From Georgenia wutianyii (GTDB taxonomy: Bacteria > Actinomycetota > Actinomycetes > Actinomycetales > Actinomycetaceae): a DNA stretch of 64,000 bases. Shown one piece after another: positions 59,405-64,000 of this stretch. The notes under the pieces were generated by a model. The model saw nothing but the letters and a program-made list of their open reading frames with translations, was not told the DNA's origin and did not search any database. Both the position numbers and the translations under genes were made by a program. Position 1 is the stretch's first letter, and the number at the start of each line of letters is the position of its first letter. The stretch covers positions 1,736,001 to 1,800,000 of the forward strand of contig NZ_CP040899.1 of the NCBI RefSeq assembly GCF_006349365.1, written 5' to 3'.

Positions 59405-60892
59405 TCAGTTGCCGGTCAGCTTCTCACGCAGCGCGGCGAGCGCCTCGTCGGAAGCAAGGGTGCCGCCCACCTCGGCCGGGGCCGAGGTGTAGGTGGTGGG
59501 AGCGCCACCACCGGAGCTGCTGCTGGTGCTGCTGCTCGTGGTGGTCGACGCCTCGACGTCGGCCTCCATCGCGGCCGCAACCTGCTTCTTGTGGGCCTCC
59601 CAGCGAGCGTGGGCCTCGGCGTACTGCGCCTCCCAGGCCTCGCGCTGGGCGTCGTAACCCTCGAGCCACTCGTTGGTCTCCGGGTCGAAGCCCTCGGGGT
59701 ACTTGTAGTTGCCCTGCTCGTCGTACTCCGCGGCCATGCCGTAGAGCGACGGGTCGAAGTCGTCGCTGCTCGGGTCGACGCCCTCGTTGGCCTGCTTGAG
59801 GGACAGCGAGATCCGGCGACGGTCGAGGTCGATGTCGATGACCTTGACGAACACCTCGTCGCCGACCTTCGCGACCTGCTCGGGGACCTCGACGTGGCGC
59901 ACGGCCAGCTCGGAGATGTGGACGAGGCCCTCGATGCCGTCCTCGACGCGGACGAACGCACCGAAGGGGACGAGCTTGGTGACCTTACCCGGCACGACCT
60001 GACCGATGGCGTGCGTGCGGGCGAAGGCCTGCCACGGGTCCTCCTGCGTCGCCTTGAGCGACAGGGAGACGCGCTCGCGGTCCATGTCGACGTCGAGAAC
60101 CTCGACGGTGACCTCCTGGCCGACCTCGACGATCTCGCTCGGGTGGTCGATGTGCTTCCAGGACAGCTCGGAGACGTGGACGAGACCGTCGACGCCGCCG
60201 AGGTCCACGAACGCACCGAAGTTGACGATCGAGGAGACGACGCCCTGGCGGACCTGGCCCTTCTGCAGGGTCTGCAGGAAGGTCGAGCGGACCTCGGACT
60301 GCGTCTGCTCGAGCCAGGCGCGGCGCGAGAGCACGACGTTGTTGCGGTTCTTGTCGAGCTCGATGATCTTGGCCTCGAGCTCCTTGCCCACGTACGGCTG
60401 GAGGTCGCGGACGCGACGCATCTCCACCAGGGAGGCCGGCAGGAAGCCGCGGAGTCCGATGTCGAGGATGAGGCCGCCCTTGACGACCTCGATGACGGTG
60501 CCGGTGACGACGCCGTCCTCCTCCTTGATCTTCTCGATGGTGCCCCAGGCCCGCTCGTACTGCGCGCGCTTCTTGGACAGGAGCAGGCGACCCTCCTTGT
60601 CCTCCTTCTGGAGGACCAGGGCCTCGATCTTGTCACCGACGGAGACGACCTCGTCGGGGTCGACGTCGTGCTTGATCGACAGCTCGCGGGAGAGGATGAC
60701 GCCCTCGGTCTTGTAACCGATGTCGAGGAGAACCTCGTCCCGGTCGACCTTGACGACGGTGCCCTCGACGATGTCACCATCGTTGAAGTACTTGATGGTC
60801 TCGTCGATAGCGGCGAGGAGCTCCTCGGCCGACCCGATGTCGTTGATGGCGACCTGCGGGGCAGTCGGCTGAGTGGGCGTGGTGATGGTCAT
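59405..60892 (-). CDS. rpsA: 30S ribosomal protein S1
   Basis: A 495-residue protein from ATG 60892 with four S1 domains, the normal number for actinobacteria. Examples are GTVVKVDRDEVLLDIGYKTE, GLILDIGLRGFLPASLVEM, NFGAFVDLGGVDGLVHVSE and PFGAFVRVEDGIEGLVHISE. The C-terminal 120 residues are acidic and then Ser/Thr/Gly-rich. It brings mRNA to the small subunit, although many genes here are leaderless. The promoter identified upstream implies a 5' leader of about 130 bases. Confidence 0.97.
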   Translation of the reverse strand: MTITTPTQPTAPQVAINDIGSAEELLAAIDETIKYFNDGDIVEGTVVKVDRDEVLLDIGYKTEGVILSRELSIKHDVDPDEVVSVGDKIEALVLQKEDKEGRLLLSKKRAQYERAWGTIEKIKEEDGVVTGTVIEVVKGGLILDIGLRGFLPASLVEMRRVRDLQPYVGKELEAKIIELDKNRNNVVLSRRAWLEQTQSEVRSTFLQTLQKGQVRQGVVSSIVNFGAFVDLGGVDGLVHVSELSWKHIDHPSEIVEVGQEVTVEVLDVDMDRERVSLSLKATQEDPWQAFARTHAIGQVVPGKVTKLVPFGAFVRVEDGIEGLVHISELAVRHVEVPEQVAKVGDEVFVKVIDIDLDRRRISLSLKQANEGVDPSSDDFDPSLYGMAAEYDEQGNYKYPEGFDPETNEWLEGYDAQREAWEAQYAEAHARWEAHKKQVAAAMEADVEASTTTSSSTSSSSGGGAPTTYTSAPAEVGGTLASDEALAALREKLTGN

Positions 60893-61024
60893 TGAGTTAC
60901 GGACTCCGATGCGGACAGGGAATAGTGCGGATACTGGTTGTCGGTACGCGCACCGCGACCCACAGGCCTGGCGGAGCTGATCCACCAGAGTGTCGCCGGC
61001 CGCGAGCACACGTCACCGGCAAAT

Positions 61025-61053
61025 ATTCTAACCATCGTCGACCGTGGGGACAA
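61025..61053 (-). promoter_or_regulatory. Predicted rpsA promoter
   Basis: On the minus strand TTGTCC (61053-61048) and TAGAAT (61030-61025) are separated by exactly 17 bp, a good housekeeping sigma-factor promoter. The expected start of transcription is near 61018, giving an rpsA leader of about 125 bases, long enough for autoregulation by S1 as known in E. coli. The leader structure was not resolved. Confidence 0.7.
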
Positions 61054-61069
61054 GCACGCCACTCCCCCG

Positions 61070-62095
61070 TCAGGAAAGCGCGTTGGCCGTCCTGATGAGC
61101 TCGGGCGGGACGGGCTTGGCCTTGCCGGCGACCTCCTCGAGCGGGACCAGGATGACCTCCTCCCCTCGCAGTGCCGTCATCACCGAGGTGCGGCCCTGCT
61201 GGAGCGCGTCGACGGCGGCCACGCCGAAGCGCGAGCCGAGGATGCGGTCCGAGGGCAGCGGCGTGCCGCCGCGCTGGACGTGCCCGAGGACCGTCACTCG
61301 CGTGTCGAACCCGGTGCGCTCCTGGATCTCCGCGGCGACGCGCTCGCTGATGGCCCCGGAGACGATCTCGCCGAACCTGCCGTACTTCGTCTGCCACTCC
61401 ATCGAGGTGCCCTCCGCCGGCACGGCGCCCTCGGCGACCACGACGATGGAGAACGACGCGTGGGCACGGTGCCGGTGCCGGAGGTAGCGGGCGATCCTGT
61501 CGATGTCGAAGGGCGCCTCCGGGGTGAGGACCAACTCCGCGCCACCGGCGATACCGGCCTGGACGGCGATCCAGCCCGCGGACCGGCCCATGACCTCGAC
61601 GACCATGACCCGGTTGTGGCTCTCCGCCGTCGTGTGGATGCGGTCGATCGCGTCCGTGGCGACGTGGACCGCCGTGTCGAAGCCGATCGAGCGGTCGGTC
61701 CCGGCCACGTCGTTGTCGATGGTCTTCGGGATCGCGACGATCTTCACGCCCGTCTCGGCGACCTTGCTCGCCGCGTGGAGCGTGCCGTCCCCACCGATGC
61801 AGATGAGGGCCTCGATCCGCTCGTTCTCCAGCGTGCTGCGGACGGCGTCGAGGCCGCCGTCGGCGCTGTGCGGGTGGTAGCGGGCCGTCCCGAGCAGGGT
61901 GCCGCCGGTGTCGAGGACCCCGCGGATGTCGCTGCGGGTCAGCGGACGGACGTCCCCCTCGGCCACGCCCTTCCAGCCGTTGCGGAACCCGATGATGGAG
62001 TGCCCGTACTCACCGATGCCGTGCTTGACGACGGCACGGATGGCGGCGTTGAGTCCGGAGCAGTCGCCGCCGCCGGTGAGGAGGCCGATTCGCAC
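61070..62095 (-). CDS. pfkA: 6-phosphofructokinase (group III type)
   Basis: A 341-residue kinase from GTG 62095 with GGGAG seven bases upstream. The N-terminus is RIGLLTGGGDCSGLNAAIRA. GGDGTLHAA carries glycine at the position that separates ATP-type (G) from pyrophosphate-type (D) enzymes. PKTIDNDVAGTD carries the lysine usually seen in pyrophosphate-dependent and mixed-substrate enzymes. This combination is the mark of group III actinobacterial enzymes, which mostly use ATP. It phosphorylates fructose-6-phosphate. An 18-bp repeat array lies 124 bp upstream of the start. Confidence 0.94.
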   Translation of the reverse strand: MRIGLLTGGGDCSGLNAAIRAVVKHGIGEYGHSIIGFRNGWKGVAEGDVRPLTRSDIRGVLDTGGTLLGTARYHPHSADGGLDAVRSTLENERIEALICIGGDGTLHAASKVAETGVKIVAIPKTIDNDVAGTDRSIGFDTAVHVATDAIDRIHTTAESHNRVMVVEVMGRSAGWIAVQAGIAGGAELVLTPEAPFDIDRIARYLRHRHRAHASFSIVVVAEGAVPAEGTSMEWQTKYGRFGEIVSGAISERVAAEIQERTGFDTRVTVLGHVQRGGTPLPSDRILGSRFGVAAVDALQQGRTSVMTALRGEEVILVPLEEVAGKAKPVPPELIRTANALS

Positions 62096-62218
62096 GAGGT
62101 ACTCCCTGGGTCTGTGGGGAAAGGACGAGTGTGATTCCGACGACAACACTATCCATGCACATCACACACCTCACCCACCCGAGGTCCCAGACCGCTTCTC
62201 CCCGTCCCCCTTCACCCG

Positions 62219-62343
62219 CGACAGCCGACTTCTGCGCGAGAGCCGAGTTGCTCGCGACAGCCGACTTCTGCGCGAGAGCCGACTTCTGCGCGAGAGCCGA
62301 GTTGCTCGCGACAGCGACTTCTGCGCGAGAGCCGACTTCTGGA
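62219..62343 (-). repeat. 18-bp tandem array, 7 units (locus B, left arm)
   Basis: Seven units of the same family as locus A: CGACAGCCGACTTCTGCG, CGAGAGCCGAGTTGCTCG and CGAGAGCCGACTTCTGCG. Unit 6 is one base short and unit 7 ends in GGA. The orientation is the same as the locus A left arm. The array lies between the 3' end of the methyltransferase gene and the upstream region of pfkA. CGAGAG and CTTCTGCG variants are shared with the right arm at 63244 but not with locus A left. Confidence 0.93.
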
Positions 62344-62367
62344 CGTCGAGGCTCCCGCGACGCGCCG

Positions 62368-63162
62368 TCAGCGGGGAAGGTGCGTGACGAAGATGGCGGT
62401 GCCGGGCACGTACCGGCCGCGGTGAGGTCCCCACCCGCCCCAGACCTGGAGGTTCCCCTCCTGCCACTCCGGCTCGACGACGTCGTCGATCACCAGGCCG
62501 GCCGCCGCCACCTCGCGGACGTGGTCTCCGAACGTGCGGTGGTACTCCGCGTACAGCGGTGCGCCGGCGTCGTCGGTCTCGACGTAGGGCGTGCGGTCGA
62601 AGTACGAGCGCAGGACCCGCATCCCCTCGGGGGACGGATCGTCGGGGAAGATCCACCGCACGGGGTGGACGACGGCGAAGACCCAGCGCCCGCCGGGCCG
62701 CAGGACCCGGGCAACCTCGGCGTGCACCCGCTGGGCGTCAGGCACGAAGGGAATCGCGCCGAACGCCGTGAAGGCGACGTCGAAGGAGTCGTCGGCGAGC
62801 GGGAGGGCCCGGGCGTCCGCCACGACGGCGGGCACTCGCCGGCCGGTGCGCCGGTCCAGCTCGGCCGACTGTGCCACCATCCCGGGCGCGATGTCCGTGG
62901 CGAGGACATCAGCGCCGCGCCCCGCCAGCCAACGTGAGCACTGCCCAGCGCCCGCGCCGACCTCGAGCACGCGCAGGCCCTCGACGTCGCCGAGGAGCCG
63001 CGCGTCCTCCTCGCGCAGGCCCTCGGGACACCAGCGGAAGTCCGCGTCCCCGAGGAACGCCCCGTGCTCGTCGATGTACTCGCCCGCGTTCTCGCTCCAC
63101 CACCTGCCGTTCGCCCGCGCCGCCGCTGCAGCATCGACGTCGTAGAACCCCACGCGACTCAT
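62368..63162 (-). CDS. Class I SAM-dependent methyltransferase enclosed by inverted repeat arrays
   Basis: A 264-residue Methyltransf_11-type enzyme from ATG 63162. It has motif I LRVLEVGAGAGQCSRWLAG, motif II VLATDIAPGM, motif III VVADARALPLADDSFDVAFT and the post-motif VARVLRPGGRWVFAV. The N-terminal GRWWSENAGEYIDEHG and the C-terminal WGGWGPHRGRYVPGT are recognisable in an actinobacterial family of unknown substrate. It stands alone between pfkA and polA, with an 18-bp repeat array on each side in opposite orientation, which suggests that the gene and arrays form one unit. Confidence 0.9.
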   Translation of the reverse strand: MSRVGFYDVDAAAAARANGRWWSENAGEYIDEHGAFLGDADFRWCPEGLREEDARLLGDVEGLRVLEVGAGAGQCSRWLAGRGADVLATDIAPGMVAQSAELDRRTGRRVPAVVADARALPLADDSFDVAFTAFGAIPFVPDAQRVHAEVARVLRPGGRWVFAVVHPVRWIFPDDPSPEGMRVLRSYFDRTPYVETDDAGAPLYAEYHRTFGDHVREVAAAGLVIDDVVEPEWQEGNLQVWGGWGPHRGRYVPGTAIFVTHLPR

Positions 63163-63243
63163 GGGTCCATCCTCTCCCCTCGGTCGCAGGTCGCCGACCG
63201 GGCGACTCGCGTCAGCCGCGGGCACACCGGGACAGCGATCCCG

Positions 63244-63405
63244 TGCAGAAGTCGGCTGTCGCGCGGAAGTCCGCTCTCGCGCAGAACTCGGCTGTCGTGC
63301 GGAAGTCCGCTCTCGCGCGGAAGTCCGCTCTCGCGCGGAAGTCGGCTCTCGCGCGGAAGTCCGCTCTCGCGCAGAAGTCCGCTCTCGCGCGGAACTCGGC
63401 TGTCG
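63244..63405 (+). repeat. 18-bp tandem array, 9 units (locus B, right arm)
   Basis: Nine exact 18-bp units, 162 bp: CGCGGAAGTCCGCTCTCG, CGCAGAAGTCCGCTCTCG, CGCGGAACTCGGCTGTCG and close variants. All have GAASTCSGCTSTCG in common. The orientation matches the locus A right arm and is opposite to the locus B left arm. It lies between the methyltransferase start and the polA stop, 61 bp from the latter. The frame encoding KSALAR repeats is open but has no start signal. Confidence 0.95.
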
Positions 63406-63465
63406 GCGCGGGGAACCCAGACCGCCCCCGTGTGGATGGGGGCGGGTGTGGGCGGCGGCGGGTGG

Positions 63466-64000
63466 TCAGTGGGCGGCGTCGTGCCAGGAGCGGCCGAGGC
63501 CGACGGAGACGTCGAGCGGGACGAGGAGGTCCGCGGCGCCGGCCATGTGCGTGCGGACGAGGGACTCGACGGTCTCCTCCTCCCCCGCCGCGACCTCCAG
63601 GACGAGCTCGTCGTGCACCTGGAGCAGCAGGCGCGAGCGGAGCCCCGCCTCGGTGAGCGCCTGCTCGACCTGGACCATCGCCACCTTGATGATGTCCGCC
63701 GCGCTGCCCTGGATCGGGGCGTTGAGCGCCATCCGCTCGGCCATGTCGCGCCGTTGGCGGTTGTCGCTCGTGAGGTCGGGCAGGTAGCGCCGGCGGCCCA
63801 TGATCGTCTCGGTGTAGCCGGTGCGACGCGCCTCGTCCACGACGCCGGACAGGTAGTCGCGCACGCCCCCGAACCTCTCGAAGTAGTCGTCCATGAGGTT
63901 GCGGGCCTCGGAGACCTCGATGCGCAGCTGACGGGAGAGCCCGAACGCCGAGAGCCCGTAGGCCAGGCCGTAGCTCATCGCCTTGATCTTCGCCCGCATC
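63466..64000 (-). CDS. polA: DNA polymerase I (C-terminal part; 5' end beyond window)
   Basis: The visible 177 residues are the C-terminal end of the polymerase domain of family A enzymes. The frame runs off the window at base 64000. It shows KAMSYGLAYGLSAFGLSRQL (O-helix end/motif B region), GRRRYLPDLTSDNRQRRDMAE, NAPIQGSAADIIKVAM and motif C in LLLQVHDELVLEV, with the catalytic aspartate in HDE. The protein ends 10 residues after the conserved LDVSVGLGRSWHDA. It functions in Okazaki-fragment processing and repair. polA near rpsA and uvrB is a conserved actinobacterial arrangement. Confidence 0.97.
   Translation of the reverse strand, partial: MRAKIKAMSYGLAYGLSAFGLSRQLRIEVSEARNLMDDYFERFGGVRDYLSGVVDEARRTGYTETIMGRRRYLPDLTSDNRQRRDMAERMALNAPIQGSAADIIKVAMVQVEQALTEAGLRSRLLLQVHDELVLEVAAGEEETVESLVRTHMAGAADLLVPLDVSVGLGRSWHDAAH

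Overview
The window is chromosomal DNA from a high-GC actinobacterium, most likely a member of the Micrococcales. GC is visibly around 70% or more, GTG starts are frequent, and genes are tightly packed with ATGA/GTGA overlaps. The actinobacterial markers RbpA, WhiA, OpcA and SecG are present. The order uvrC-rapZ-yvcK-whiA-gap-pgk-tpiA-secG-rbpA followed by pgl-opcA-zwf-pgi-tal-tkt-ctaB is a classic conserved actinobacterial chromosome segment. I cannot name the genus from sequence alone.

Layout. 1-5300 (all minus strand): a channel-like membrane protein cut by the window edge, two overlapping crcB fluoride-channel genes, a YhgE/Pip membrane protein with a degenerate ABC-ATPase partner, and a small P-loop kinase. 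5317-11034: a 1905-residue, LPSTG-anchored surface protein with a VWA domain and pilin-type repeats. 11302-16560: an accessory island next to tRNA-Pro(GGG). It holds a methyltransferase, an ACT-domain protein, an IS21 remnant, a small HTH regulator with its own double operator and a serine hydrolase, and two genes broken by single-base shifts, one of them the tyrosine integrase. 16723-31069: conserved housekeeping blocks (der; parA-scpA-scpB-rluB-tyrA-cmk-plsC; xerD; ctaB) with a two-component/ABC transporter module inserted between plsC and der.

31377-39762 (plus strand) is a sugar-phosphate operon: transketolase, transaldolase, phosphoglucose isomerase, glucose-6-phosphate dehydrogenase, OpcA and 6-phosphogluconolactonase. 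40427-49681 (minus strand) runs through rbpA, secG, the lower-glycolysis operon gap-pgk-tpiA, and whiA-yvcK-rapZ-uvrC. 50223-57155 holds uvrA and uvrB with an MBL hydrolase and a terC gene between them. A LexA-like box lies in the uvrA promoter, and terC carries a yybP-ykoY-type manganese riboswitch. 57247-64000 holds coaE, pcp, a siderophore-interacting flavoprotein, rpsA, pfkA, a methyltransferase and the 3' end of polA.

The most unusual structure is a family of 18-bp tandem repeats found at two loci. Each locus has a left array in one orientation and a right array in the opposite orientation. At the first (8 + 16 units) they enclose a 111-bp gene-free core between pgl and rbpA. At the second (7 + 9 units) they enclose a complete methyltransferase gene between pfkA and polA. 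Paired left and right arrays share locus-specific unit variants, so each pair looks like one symmetrical element. I do not recognise this family.
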